NCBI GenBank assembly: GCA_024232965.1 | Contig: JACKQF010000008.1 | Span: 124,001-188,000 of the forward strand | Source: Verrucomicrobiaceae bacterium | Lineage (GTDB): Bacteria > Verrucomicrobiota > Verrucomicrobiia > Verrucomicrobiales > Verrucomicrobiaceae | DNA: 64,000 nt | Direction of reading: 5' to 3' | Shown: positions 1-10,000 of the stretch, in pieces | How positions within the stretch are numbered: position 1 is the stretch's first letter | Layout: every line of letters starts with the position of its first letter | The notes under the pieces: generated by a model | Told to the model about the DNA's origin: nothing | The model's database searches: none | What the model saw: the letters and a program-made list of their open reading frames with translations, nothing else | Position numbers and translations under genes: made by a program

Positions 1-565
1 CCAAAAAATGGGAGGCCCTGCCGTGCGCCCGCTGGCACCGAACATGGGCCTCAGCACCGCCTTCGGACGCAGCAACGACTGGGTCATCAGCGAGGGCGAA
101 GACCGTCACCGCCGCAGCCTCTACACCGAAGTCCGCCGTAACAGTCCCTACCCAAGTTTCAGCACCTTTGACGCCCCGAATCGCGAGGTCTGCACCATTC
201 GCAGAGGCCGCACCAACACACCACTCCAGGCTTTCGTCACCCTGAATGACCCGGTCTTCGTCGAAGCCAACCAAGCCATGGCACGCCGCCTCGTTGCGGA
301 TGCTGGCCCCGACACGCCGCAGCGTCTAGCGCGACTCTTCGAACTCTGCCTCGCCCGCAAACCCAGCGCAGCGGAAGTGTCCACACTCAGCCACCTCCAC
401 GACGAAGCTCTCGCCAGCTTCAAGGCAGCGCCAGCCGAAGCCCAAAAAATGGCCACAGACCCACTCGGACCCGCCCCAAAAGAGGCCAACATTCCCGAAC
501 TCGCCGCCTGGACGACCGTCGCCAATGTCGTGATGAATCTGGACGAGTTTCTCATGCGACGTTAA
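1..565 (+). CDS. DUF1553 (PSD1) domain protein, C-terminal fragment cut by window edge
   Basis: The frame is open to the first bases of the window, so the gene begins outside it; only about 187 C-terminal residues are seen. The segment has the typical end of the DUF1553 (PSD1) domain of planctomycete/verrucomicrobial surface proteins that also carry PSCyt1 and DUF1549: 'RRSLYTEVRRNSPYP', 'FDAPNREVCTIRRGRTNTPLQAF' split over residues about 37-75, then 'LNDPVFVEANQAMARRL', and the C-terminal 'AAWTTVANVVMNLDEFLMRR'-like tail. The same blocks occur in the complete genes at 19137-21992 and 52285-54786. These proteins are predicted to be exported and cytochrome-like, but their biochemical role is unproven. 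Confidence 0.85.
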   Translation, partial: QKMGGPAVRPLAPNMGLSTAFGRSNDWVISEGEDRHRRSLYTEVRRNSPYPSFSTFDAPNREVCTIRRGRTNTPLQAFVTLNDPVFVEANQAMARRLVADAGPDTPQRLARLFELCLARKPSAAEVSTLSHLHDEALASFKAAPAEAQKMATDPLGPAPKEANIPELAAWTTVANVVMNLDEFLMRR

Positions 566-617
566 CGGTTTGTTTGCCCAACGGTCGATCCCCGCTCACC
601 CCGCAGCCGCACCGGAC

Positions 618-629
618 GGGCTAAAGCCC
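618..629. terminator. Short GGGC/GCCC hairpin after the DUF1553 gene
   Basis: GGGC-TAAA-GCCC forms a small perfect stem-loop 53 bp past the stop codon of the upstream gene. There is no T-tract, so it may be only a weak terminator or a remnant of an intergenic repeat. The rest of 566-723 shows nothing recognisable. Confidence 0.25.
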
Positions 630-723
630 CCATGCTACGATCGGCCATCCCGCTGCTCAAATAATCCCAATTTTATAGCCACAAACATCAGTGAGCGGGC
701 CCAGTTGGGGAGAACCTAAGAAG

Positions 724-814
724 TGGCGGTGAGGGAGGGATTCGAACCCTCGGTAGCTGTTAAGGCTACGCATCTTTAGCAAAGATGTGCTTTCGACCAC
801 TCAGCCACCTCACC
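724..814 (-). tRNA. tRNA-Ser (anticodon GCU)
   Basis: The minus strand folds as a class II tRNA of 91 nt. Acceptor stem GGTGAGG (814-808) pairs with CCTCACC (734-728), the discriminator is G (727), and CCA is encoded at 726-724. The anticodon stem CATCT/AGATG encloses loop TTGCTAA with anticodon GCT. A long variable arm (GTAGCC...AGCTAC) and TTCGAAT T-loop are present. The long variable arm and GCU anticodon identify serine. Confidence 0.95.
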
Positions 815-936
815 AATATCCGTCAGCGCTTGCCGCGCTGTGAACAGCACCATTAATGGACCGTACCCGCTGAATCGTCAAACAAGAAATGCGTCGTTTT
901 CGAATCCCTAGGTGCGGTGGCTTCCAGCCATCGAAT

Positions 937-2253
937 TCACACCGTCGGATACTCCCAAGGCCCGCGATAAGCCCGGCTCATTAGCTTCGCGGCCTCTGGA
1001 TCGCCGATGATGGCCTCCTTGTCCGCGTCCCAGTCTAGGCTACGCCCCGTCTTCCACGAGATCATACCCAGCATCGGCAGGCAGCTAGAGCGATGGGCAC
1101 TCTCGATATCCGCCACTGGTTTTGCTCCGGTCTCAATGGCCTGCACAAAGTTCTCCCACAACAGCGCGATGTTGTGCCCGTCGGGCTCTTGGAGTTGGCT
1201 ATCGCCATGCACCGTGGCGTCTTTGGAATTCACCGGATAAAAGGTCCACCCGTCTTTCCAACCAATGTGCAGCACCCCTTTCTCTCCGTAAAAATAGGTG
1301 CCGATCTTGTGCTTCTCGTTGTTGTTGTCAGCAAAACGGCGGTGTTCCCAGGTGGCAGTGAACTGCTCAAACTCAAACACCGCCAACTGATGATCCGGCG
1401 CGTCCGTCGTCTGTTCCTGCTCATTCAAGATGGGCGCACCAAAGATCGGCCGCCCCCCCGTACAGAAGACCTTTTTTGGTCCTTTTTCCCCACTCCACCA
1501 AAGGATCTGGTCCAGCCAATGCACGCCCCAGTCCCCCATCGTACCGTTGGCGTAATCGAGAAAGTTCCGCCAACCACCTGGATGGATCTTGGTGCAAAAT
1601 GGCCGCATCGGCGCGGGTCCGCACCACATTTCCCAATCCATGGATTTGGGAGCGGTGCTGTTGGGGGTTGGTTTTTCTGGCCCGCCTTTGCTGTGCGCAA
1701 AGGCGCGCACCATTCCCACCTTACCCACTTTTCCACTGCGTAAAAAATCCATGGCCGCAACATGGTGCGGGCCAATGCGGCGGTGCAATCCCACCTGCAC
1801 GACCACTCCCGATTCCTTGGCCGCATGCACCATGGCACGGCTCTCATTGATGGTATGACCGGTCGGTTTCTCCACCAGCACATGGGCACCCGCCTTCACG
1901 CAGGCAATCGTCTGCAAGGCATGCCAATGGTCAGGGCTGGCGATGATGCAGATCTCTGGCTTCTCCTTTTCCAGCATCTCGCGATAGTCGCGATAGAGCT
2001 TCGGCTCATCGCCACTATCGCTCTTCACATCCTCAAAATCATTGGTCAGCACGTTTTCATCCGCATCACAGAGGGCGCAGACGGTGACGCGACCAGAAGC
2101 CATGGCTTCGCGCAAAAGATTCATCCCCCACCACCCCGCACCAATGAGGGCGGTCCGATACTTCTTGGTGGATTTTTGCCCCAGCAAAGGCAGGCCCTGA
2201 AAAGCCATGCTAGCGGCAGCGGTGGTGGTGAGAAACTGGCGGCGGTGCATCAT
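937..2253 (-). CDS. Gfo/Idh/MocA family NAD(P)-dependent oxidoreductase, Tat-exported
   Basis: The 438-residue protein begins with a twin-arginine signal (MMHRRQFLTTTAAASMAF). A Rossmann nucleotide-binding motif ALIGAGWWG lies at residues 35-43. The family's EKP motif is seen as LVEKPTGH near residue 127, followed by the C-terminal alpha/beta domain with YANGTMGDWGVHWLDQILWW near 235-255. This family oxidises or reduces sugars and inositols with a bound dinucleotide. Exported members are abundant in Verrucomicrobia and Planctomycetes and are thought to act on polysaccharide-derived sugars, but this substrate is unknown. It is divergent from the MFS gene at 2373, so the two could share a promoter region and a sugar-use role, which is inference. 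Confidence 0.88.
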   Translation of the reverse strand: MMHRRQFLTTTAAASMAFQGLPLLGQKSTKKYRTALIGAGWWGMNLLREAMASGRVTVCALCDADENVLTNDFEDVKSDSGDEPKLYRDYREMLEKEKPEICIIASPDHWHALQTIACVKAGAHVLVEKPTGHTINESRAMVHAAKESGVVVQVGLHRRIGPHHVAAMDFLRSGKVGKVGMVRAFAHSKGGPEKPTPNSTAPKSMDWEMWCGPAPMRPFCTKIHPGGWRNFLDYANGTMGDWGVHWLDQILWWSGEKGPKKVFCTGGRPIFGAPILNEQEQTTDAPDHQLAVFEFEQFTATWEHRRFADNNNEKHKIGTYFYGEKGVLHIGWKDGWTFYPVNSKDATVHGDSQLQEPDGHNIALLWENFVQAIETGAKPVADIESAHRSSCLPMLGMISWKTGRSLDWDADKEAIIGDPEAAKLMSRAYRGPWEYPTV

Positions 2254-2372
2254 CGGAGGTAGAAAACGCAGCTAGCGAGAGGAGCCTTGCCGGGAACTGT
2301 GCGGGCCGTCATTGTAACCGCAGAGGAGTTGACGACAGCCCCCGCAAGTTGCCTTATTGAGGCCCCTTTCAC

Positions 2373-3647
2373 ATGAGTTCCCCCTCCGCCTCTGCAACTC
2401 CTGGACAGCCCCATGTTTGGCGGAACTTCATCTGTCACTGTTTCGAAGGCGGCCTGTACATGGGAGGGGTGGCCTTCCTAGCACCAGAGACAGTCATGCC
2501 AAGTATGGCCAAGAGCCTCGGCGGCCAGGCCTGGGTGGTGGCAATGATGCCCGTCCTACTGCCTGCGGCCTTTGCGTTGGCGGGACTCTTTATCGCTCCG
2601 GTCGTCGAGCGCTTGCATCACTTCAAACCCTGGGTCATGACCATCGGCATCTGTCAGCGCCTGCCATATCTCATCACCGGGCTGATTCTCCTTTTTGCCG
2701 GACACATTGATGACGCCCTGCTGCCCATCGTCGTTCTGACTCCCGTCATCTCCGGCACGATCGGCGGCTTTGGAGTCGTTGCGTGGATGGAGATGGTCAC
2801 CCGCATGATCCCAGAGCGCACCCGCGCCTCTGGTTGGGCCGTGCGCTACATCATTCAGGCCTGCATCGGGATGGCAGCCGGCACCGTCATCCATCATGTG
2901 CTGACCCATTACCCTGGGCGCCAAGGCTACGCCTACCTGCATCTCACCACCTTCGGGTTTTTAATGCTGTCGTGGCTATCCCAGTTCTTCATGATCGAGA
3001 GTGAAGACATCCGCCCGAAACCAAGAGAATCGCGCGAGAGCTACTCAAGCTACCTCAAGAGCTTGCCAAAGTTTCTCTCTGGGCATCCAGAGTTGATCCG
3101 CTTCATCGCGGTCCGTTTTACTGGTCTCGGCTACCTCATGATTGCGGCCTTTCTGACGCTGCATGCACTGCAACTAACCGGACGACCCGAGGCAGATGAG
3201 GGCCGTTTTGTGACGATGCAAAACATCGGCACCATCGTCGGTAGTTCGCTCGCCGCTTGGTTGGGCTACCGCAGCGGCGGGCGACTGGCACTGATCGTTT
3301 CCAGGGTGTTTTGCGTCATTGTTTGCTTTTGGGCCAGTTGGTCAGAGACCTTCCCCTCCTTCCTGGCCGTTTATGCCGTGCTGGGCTGCGGACTCTTCCT
3401 TGACCGTGTGGGCGATCTCACACTCGCCGCCGAACTCTGCCCGCCCGAGCGACGATCAACCCTCCAAGCCGTGCTTACCTTCTGCAATGCCGGCTCGCTG
3501 CTCCTAGCGGTCGCCATCTCCGGTCAAATCTACACCTACACCCAGTCCTTCCAGTATGTGGCAGCGACGGCGGCAGCGTTTGCGATGATCTCCATCTTCA
3601 TCCTCCGCACTATTCCAGAGCCACGCGGACGCCGCAGGAGCCAATAA
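2373..3647 (+). CDS. MFS transporter
   Basis: The 424-residue polytopic inner-membrane protein has about 12 hydrophobic segments and no signal peptide beyond its first helix (around GGLYMGGVAFLAPETVMPSM, residues 26-45). A GxLxDR-like cytoplasmic loop is poorly conserved. The segment YRSGGRLALIVSRVFCVIV begins the second half near residue 298. The overall pattern fits the major facilitator superfamily. The substrate cannot be read from the sequence. It starts 119 bp from the divergent oxidoreductase at 2253 and ends 3 bp from the convergent peptidase gene. Confidence 0.75.
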   Translation: MSSPSASATPGQPHVWRNFICHCFEGGLYMGGVAFLAPETVMPSMAKSLGGQAWVVAMMPVLLPAAFALAGLFIAPVVERLHHFKPWVMTIGICQRLPYLITGLILLFAGHIDDALLPIVVLTPVISGTIGGFGVVAWMEMVTRMIPERTRASGWAVRYIIQACIGMAAGTVIHHVLTHYPGRQGYAYLHLTTFGFLMLSWLSQFFMIESEDIRPKPRESRESYSSYLKSLPKFLSGHPELIRFIAVRFTGLGYLMIAAFLTLHALQLTGRPEADEGRFVTMQNIGTIVGSSLAAWLGYRSGGRLALIVSRVFCVIVCFWASWSETFPSFLAVYAVLGCGLFLDRVGDLTLAAELCPPERRSTLQAVLTFCNAGSLLLAVAISGQIYTYTQSFQYVAATAAAFAMISIFILRTIPEPRGRRRSQ

Positions 3648-3650
3648 GTT

Positions 3651-4616
3651 TCAGTTTACTTTGGGCGTGGCGTAGAGAGTGCCCAACTCGCGCAAAATCT
3701 TCTCGGCCTCAGTGAAGAAGGCGTCCTCCTGCATCTCGCTACGTTTCCTTTTCAGCGCCCGCAACTTGGCTTCCAGCCCATCACGCCTCACGCGGATCTC
3801 CGGCGACAACTTTTGCTCGTCCTCACTCAGCACCAGGGTCAATTGCCGTGCACGATCTCCATCCGGCTTGCTTCCCTCAGGAGCCAGAGTCGGCTCGACG
3901 CCATGGAACACCTCTGACCTGGTCGCAGCCCCATCGCCATTGTCATCCAGCACCGCGTGTTCAGTGGCAATGCGACCCTCCTTCTCATAAAACTCTACCA
4001 CCTGATGGGAAGAAAACAAAAACGCCTCAAGGAGACTGACCTGCTCGTCGGCATCGAGATCCGCCTCAGCCAGGCCACCAATGGCCTTTGCAAAGGATTC
4101 GCCAAACCGAGTGTAAAACACCTCATCCGGCCCCTTTGTGGCGGTCACGATGATTCGATTAGCTCCCGCCAAGGCCTTCACCCAACCACCACTGGCAGAG
4201 GCACATTGGATCACCACCACTTCTTGCTTCAACGGCTTCAGCCAGCCCGCGATCTCCTTTGAGCCTGCGTCGGTGCCTCGAAAGTTAAACTTATCCTCGC
4301 GACCGTCGAAGGTGCCGTGACCGATAAAAACCAACCACAGCGACTTCGAATCAGGAGCAGCGGATTTCGCCAACCGTTGCTGCAAAGCTTCCGCATCCTG
4401 GTCACTTTTGGGGTCTAGGCCGATCACATCACAGGTCACCCCCGCCTTTGCGCAGGCATCCTGCCAGAGCTGCACCTGTTCATCGAAGCGCTTGCCGTAT
4501 TCCTCTGCCCCATCCGCACCACGCACGATCACGACCTCAAGCTCACGCTCCGCAGCCAGCGCCATCGGCACCCAGAGCAGTCCCAGCATCAGCATCCATT
4601 TCATCCTCATCATCAT
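3651..4616 (-). CDS. Secreted caspase-like (clan CD, C13/legumain-type) peptidase
   Basis: The 321-residue protein has a signal peptide (MMMRMKWMLMLGLLWVPMALA). A caspase-fold domain covers about residues 25-200, with the catalytic His in LVFIGHGTFDG (His100) and the catalytic Cys in VVVIQCASASGGW (Cys138); this matches the H-G...C-x-S-G spacing of clan CD cysteine peptidases. Acidic 'DLDADEQVSLLEAF' and 'DDNGDGAATRSEVF' segments resemble EF-hand calcium loops. A charged coiled-coil-like tail covers about 255-310. It is the last gene of the MoxR/VWA operon and its start overlaps the upstream stop by 4 bp, so co-translation is likely. Peptidase activity and substrate are inferred only. Confidence 0.75.
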   Translation of the reverse strand: MMMRMKWMLMLGLLWVPMALAAERELEVVIVRGADGAEEYGKRFDEQVQLWQDACAKAGVTCDVIGLDPKSDQDAEALQQRLAKSAAPDSKSLWLVFIGHGTFDGREDKFNFRGTDAGSKEIAGWLKPLKQEVVVIQCASASGGWVKALAGANRIIVTATKGPDEVFYTRFGESFAKAIGGLAEADLDADEQVSLLEAFLFSSHQVVEFYEKEGRIATEHAVLDDNGDGAATRSEVFHGVEPTLAPEGSKPDGDRARQLTLVLSEDEQKLSPEIRVRRDGLEAKLRALKRKRSEMQEDAFFTEAEKILRELGTLYATPKVN

Positions 4617-6997
4617 ATCCCGCCAGCCTTTCTACGCAGCACCCATTCCGCCAACAAGAGGCCTAACACCAGCACCATGAACCACGGCGCATGCCAGAGT
4701 GGTTCAGACAAAAGATCATGCATCGGCACCTCGATCGTCTTCAGCAGATCCGGCAATTGCCCCACCTCATCCAGGCTCAACAAACGACCGCCCGTATCAT
4801 TCGCCATGCGACTCATCAGATCTCGATTTGCCTCCAGGCTCTGCCACTCCTGCCATTCAGCATCGAATGCCCAGCCACCGCCCTTCTCCGCGAACTTTAA
4901 ATCCGTCGCCGCATCTTGACCCTTCGTCGCAGACTTCTCCACCGTCGCCACCACTCGATAGGCGCCCGGTGTGCGTGAGTAGACGGCGGCTTCAAACAAT
5001 CCCGCCTCAACCAAGCTCGGCTCAGCAAAGAGAGTCTGCTCCTTTTTGTCCGGACCAGTGACTCTCAGCTTCACCAGGGTATCTTCCATGGGACGGAAGC
5101 CCTCATCACGCACCCGCACCTGCACATTCATCGCACCTGCAGATTCATTTTCGCGTGGCACGCAGGCCACCTCGACACGGTCCGGCACATCGGCCACCAG
5201 CCACCGCGCCAGTTGCCGCCAAGCCTTGTCTAGGTCCGCATGGGATTCGGGATCGTGCATCCCCCAGCGCCAAAGATCCCCAATCATCACACTGCCAACC
5301 TTCCCCGCGCCAAACCGTTGCACCACCAGCGCCGGATGTGCATGTTGCGCCGCATCAGATACCGTGGCCAAGACACTGGCACCCGGTTTGATGGAGGTCA
5401 CCTGATTCACCGTGTAGAATCCCGGCATCGTAACCATGCGCGCCTCATCATCCTCTTGCTTGGATCGCAGACGAGTCCACGCCTCCAGCCAGCCTTCGCG
5501 AGTCAGGTCAAATCGACCGTCCTGCACCGCGGCCATCGTCACCCCCCGATCCAGATACACTGGCAACATACGACCCACGGGCGTGTGCTCATAGCCGCCA
5601 GCTCGATAGGACTCTTGCCCCCCCAAAGTCAGCAAGGCACCGCCGCGCTCGCTGACAAAACGTTCGATCAAATGCATCTGCTCCTGAGTAAAAAACTCCG
5701 CCTCCAGATCGTCGATGATGATCGCACGATAGCGGCCAAACAGACGCTCAGGAGTCTTTGGGAAACCCTCGGAAAGCTCGTCCTTATCCATCAACTCCAT
5801 CTTCACCAAAACGGGTTGATCATAGCGCAGCGCCTCATCTGGATTTTGCGATCCAAAGCCCCTGAACAAAGGATTGCTGGTCTCCCCAGAGCGACCACGC
5901 CACTCAAACTTCGGCTCCCGCTTCGCGATGCGAATCAGCGCAGGCACCTGAATCTCGGGGTCAACAGATAGCGCCCGCCGCATGAACTTGTACTCCCAGT
6001 TGGGTCGACCCGCGACATACAGGATGCGATACGGACCCGCGCCGCGATCCACCGAAACCAATCGTTCATTGTTGACCAAAGTCGCCTCTTGCGTCGCTAC
6101 GGCACGCCACGATCCGTCAGCAACCTTGTCAGAGAGACTCGCATCGACAGCCACCACCCGATAGAAGGACACCCCCGACTTCGCGCCACGAATCTCCAGC
6201 CTCACCATACGCTCGTCCGCAGCTTGATTGAAGCTGACTTTCTCCATCGCCACACGCTCACCAGCTTCATTGATCGCGCAAACCACCACCGTCCGTCCGG
6301 CCATTCCGAGACCGCGCAAACGCGTCGTCACCGTCACCGGCGATTCCTCAAATGGCGACTGCGCTGCGATCACACTGGTAATGGCCAAGTCTTCCTTCGG
6401 AGCCTTGCTCCCAATTACGACAGGAAAAACTGCGGCACCTTTCGCATCAGCCTTCCATCGCGAAGCATCCGTCGCATTGCCGTCGGTAAACAGCACCACC
6501 GCCGCCAGCGCGCCATGACGTCCCGTCTCCCGAAGCGACTGCACCGCACGCACCAAGTTCGATGACTGCGCCTCGTGTTTGAGCTGCGCAAAATCTGCGG
6601 CGGCCGTCAAGGAATCCGCCACGGCAAATCCACGCACTTTGAAGTCTGTCTCCAACGACTTCATCCACGCAGCGCCATCTAAGACCGCTGTCGCTTGCTC
6701 CGCGCGAGACTTCGTTTGGCCGGAATCTTTGAGCATCATCGATGCACTATCGTCCACCACGATTGCCAACTCATTGGCACCTTTACGCGGGACCTCACGG
6801 GTCAGCAGCGGATCCAGGAGGCAAAGTGCAAGCAACACCAACACCGCCACTTTGCACAGCAATGAAATCCAGCGCCGCCATCCAGCCAATCGCGCTGTGC
6901 CCGATGAACGCCACGCCAAGAGCGCCGCAATCACGACCACCAGCGCGACCCACCAGGCTCGTTCAGGATGTTGCCAAATGAGATTCCCAGTCATCAA
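4613..6997 (-). CDS. VWA and glutamine-amidotransferase-like membrane protein of the MoxR operon
   Basis: The 794-residue protein starts with two hydrophobic helices (about 15-32 and 40-62). A von Willebrand A-like region follows at about 80-205, with the MIDAS motif VVDDSASM (DxSxS) and a distal FTDGNATD. The middle part (about 330-610) resembles a class I glutamine amidotransferase fold: RILYVAGRPNWEYKFMRRAL, then an Asp-rich strand AIIIDDLEAEFF and LGGQESYRAGG, without an obvious catalytic Cys. A final transmembrane helix lies at about 768-788. Such proteins accompany BatA-type VWA genes and MoxR ATPases. It is probably a periplasmic scaffold that binds a metal-dependent partner. Confidence 0.8.
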   Translation of the reverse strand: MMTGNLIWQHPERAWWVALVVVIAALLAWRSSGTARLAGWRRWISLLCKVAVLVLLALCLLDPLLTREVPRKGANELAIVVDDSASMMLKDSGQTKSRAEQATAVLDGAAWMKSLETDFKVRGFAVADSLTAAADFAQLKHEAQSSNLVRAVQSLRETGRHGALAAVVLFTDGNATDASRWKADAKGAAVFPVVIGSKAPKEDLAITSVIAAQSPFEESPVTVTTRLRGLGMAGRTVVVCAINEAGERVAMEKVSFNQAADERMVRLEIRGAKSGVSFYRVVAVDASLSDKVADGSWRAVATQEATLVNNERLVSVDRGAGPYRILYVAGRPNWEYKFMRRALSVDPEIQVPALIRIAKREPKFEWRGRSGETSNPLFRGFGSQNPDEALRYDQPVLVKMELMDKDELSEGFPKTPERLFGRYRAIIIDDLEAEFFTQEQMHLIERFVSERGGALLTLGGQESYRAGGYEHTPVGRMLPVYLDRGVTMAAVQDGRFDLTREGWLEAWTRLRSKQEDDEARMVTMPGFYTVNQVTSIKPGASVLATVSDAAQHAHPALVVQRFGAGKVGSVMIGDLWRWGMHDPESHADLDKAWRQLARWLVADVPDRVEVACVPRENESAGAMNVQVRVRDEGFRPMEDTLVKLRVTGPDKKEQTLFAEPSLVEAGLFEAAVYSRTPGAYRVVATVEKSATKGQDAATDLKFAEKGGGWAFDAEWQEWQSLEANRDLMSRMANDTGGRLLSLDEVGQLPDLLKTIEVPMHDLLSEPLWHAPWFMVLVLGLLLAEWVLRRKAGGI

Positions 6998-7009
6998 TCA
7001 GACCTCAGG

Positions 7010-10000
7010 CTATTTGCCGCCCCCCAGTTCCGTATAGTAGCGCCGCACCAGATCGCGAAACGCCGGTGGCACCGGATCGCGATCCACCGGAGCCAGGGGA
7101 TTGGCCGCATCACGGCGCGCCAACTCCTCCGCAACCCGATCGCGCAATTCAACCAACGGCGCCACGATCCTTGCCTGCAAATGCTCCGCCTGCGGGGCCT
7201 CATTGTTGCTCTTGTGCTCCATCCGCATCGCACGTGCATTGTCCAGCACCTTCGCAGCGTCGTTGCGCAGCGAGGGGTCCTGTAGCAACTCCTCCACATT
7301 GCGCAGTCGATCGGACCACTCATTGTAGCCCGCCCCCGTTAGCGGACTTTGATCGACAACCTCTGCTCCCTCCTCGAAAAAGAGAGCACCGCCCACTGGC
7401 GCACCACGGCGACGATCATCACCTCCAGCATTCGAGCCTCCAGCAAAACCTCCGCCACCACTGCCACGTTTACCCGCCTTTGGTTGACCACCCGGCTGAG
7501 GCTGACCTCCAGGCTGCCCCTGCCCTGATCCTTGTCCCTCACCCTGGCCCTCCGCCATTTGCTGCCTAGGATCTTTGGCATCGCCCTTCCCTTGGCCTTT
7601 GCCTTCACCTTTGCTCTCGCCCTTGCCTTGCCCCTCGCCGCCCTCAGCAGCGGCAGTTGATTGCTCTTCGCCTTTGCCCTTTCCTTTGCCGTCCGGTGAG
7701 GATTCTCCGGCCCCCTGCCCTTCACCTTTTTCCGCAACCTCTTGACCCTTCCCCTGGCCTTTGCCTTTACCCTTCGCTTGATCGCTAGGTTCACCCTCGC
7801 CTTCGCCGGGTTGATCTCCTTTGGCCTGAGCTTTCTTCGATGGATCTGCCTTCTCGCCCTCCCCAGACTGACCTGGTTGCGCAGTTTTGGGATCGTTCTT
7901 AGCCACTTGAGTTCCCTTGCCCGGCTCCGATTCGCCACCAGCCTTTTCCACTTCTTCCCGAACGCCTTTGAGCAGGTCATCCAGCTCTTTCCTGGCCATA
8001 CGCAATGCCTCCGACTCACTGCCCAGCACTGAGTCCGCCGCCTTTTCCACACGCTCCTTCAATTGATCGACGGATACCGCCACCTTGCGCTCCGCCTCTT
8101 GAGCCGCCGCACGTTCACCGTAGCGAGACTGCATCTGCGCCTCCCTCAGGTTCTCCTGCAGACCGCCGGTTTCCGCGCCCCGAACCGCCTCATACAGACT
8201 GCGCGAAAGACGAGGCTCATTCCCTTCCGCCTCCTCGCTGATGCGTCTCATGTTGTTGAGCAAGTCTTCCAGCCGCTGGGTCTGCGCTTGCATCTTGCGG
8301 GAGGTATCACTACCAGCCAGCATCTTCTGCAAATCCGGCGACGTGTCAGTGGCATCACTATCCGGCGTCTTCTGGCCTTCGAGCGCCTCGCTGATCTTCT
8401 TCTGCTCCTCTGCCGCCTCACGAGCCGCCGTCCGCAATTGCTTCATGTCGTCGGCAAACTTGCGCGAGGTCTTTTGGCGGAAGTCTTCCTGGGCTTTTTC
8501 AAGCTCCCGCTGCGCACGCGTCGCAGAGTTCGCCGCATCCGCCAACTTCTCTTCCTTCAGTTTTTCCGCAGCCTCCTCGACCTTATCACGGACATCGTCC
8601 AACTGCTCCTTGGCCTCCGCCATGTTGGCGGCGTTATCTGGCTGTTCCATGCGCTCGCGCAAATCATCCACGTCGCGCAAAAGTTGCTCCTGCTCCTGTT
8701 GTAGACGCTCCAACTGATTGGCCAACTCCTGGCGCTGCTCTTCGGTCTTGGCCTTTTCGATCTGATCCCGCAACTCCTGCATCTTCTTGGCCAGCGCCTC
8801 TTGTCGGCGAGCCAACTCCTTCAGGCGATTCAACACCTGTAGATTCTCTTGCTGTTCGGCGGATTGTTCCTCAGTCGCCTTCTTCTCTTCTTCGTAACGC
8901 TGATCGTCCTGTTTGAGTTCGAGCGCTTGGATCTGGTCTTGATTGGACTGCTTGGGCTTACCCTTGGACGAGGGCTTCGCCTTCGATACCTGATGTTCCC
9001 GCGTTTGAGCCTGATACAACCACCGCAGCGCAGACTGCTCATGAGCGAGACTTTGATTCAATGCCGTGCGACTCTTTTCATCCACCGTCTTTTGCAAGGT
9101 CTCCAACGCATCCCGCATCGCCTTCCAGGCTTCTGTCATTGCCTTCTTCACGTCGGCATCCTCTGCCTTTTCCATCGCCTCCTTCACCTTGTTCAAGGCA
9201 ATGTCTTCCGACTGCCGCACCACTTCCGCATCAGGCACGGCGCGTTCCATTTCCTTACCACCACTGACATCACGAACGATGCGCCAATTGGCATTCACCA
9301 CGTCCTTCTGCAGCTCCACCAGCTTCGCGGCATCACCTTCTTCTTCAGGCGATCCCGGCTCAGGTGGCGACCCTTCTTTTTCACGAAAGATATCCTCAAA
9401 GCTACGGATCTCCGCAAAGAACATGTCGCTCATCGCGCGTCGCACCTCGCCCTTGGGGCCCTTGTCTTCGGCCCAAACGTAGTAGGAGACCAATTGGTTC
9501 GGCTCCACCTTTTCAGGCTCAAGTTTGAAGACCGTTTTCACTTCCGTTTTCTTCTGCGGTGCTGATGTCGGAAGAGGCAGCGGCATATCGCGCTCTTCTT
9601 CACCCAGATTGAAGGTGATACCGCTCTTCGTCACCCCGATGTCATCCCAGACCTTTGCCTCCACAGGCAGTTCTTGAAGGGCAGAAACCTGCACATCCTT
9701 CTTCGGGAAGGTCATCTCGATGCGAGCCAACTCGTTCGAAAGCACTGTGACCTTGATCCAAGGTGGTTGCTTGTTCGCACGATCTCGATCATCCACCAGA
9801 TGCAGCCGATATCGTTGCGAGGTGACCGCTTTAAAGTCTCCCGTCAGCGCAGCGGGATCCGCTGCCGTCGGAGTCAGAGTGATGATCGTCTTGTCCTCGC
9901 CAAACAATTCCGCTGCCGCCACGGGCTTGTTAATTTTGAAAGTGAATGCCAAATCAGACCCCTCCTGCGCAGACACCTTCAGCGTGTTCTTGATCTCTCT

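Noticed and set aside
1093..1743. Plus-strand frame of 216 codons inside the oxidoreductase gene
   Set aside because: It lies wholly within the minus-strand Gfo/Idh/MocA gene and has no family features.
7430..8050. Regularly repeated short units that could be mistaken for a CRISPR array
   Set aside because: The repeats are in-frame coding repeats of varying length with no constant repeat/spacer structure.
7339..8052. Minus-strand frame rich in Lys/Arg/Ala in the low-complexity tract
   Set aside because: It is the alternative reading frame of the GKG repeat in the DUF4175-like gene, not a histone-like gene.
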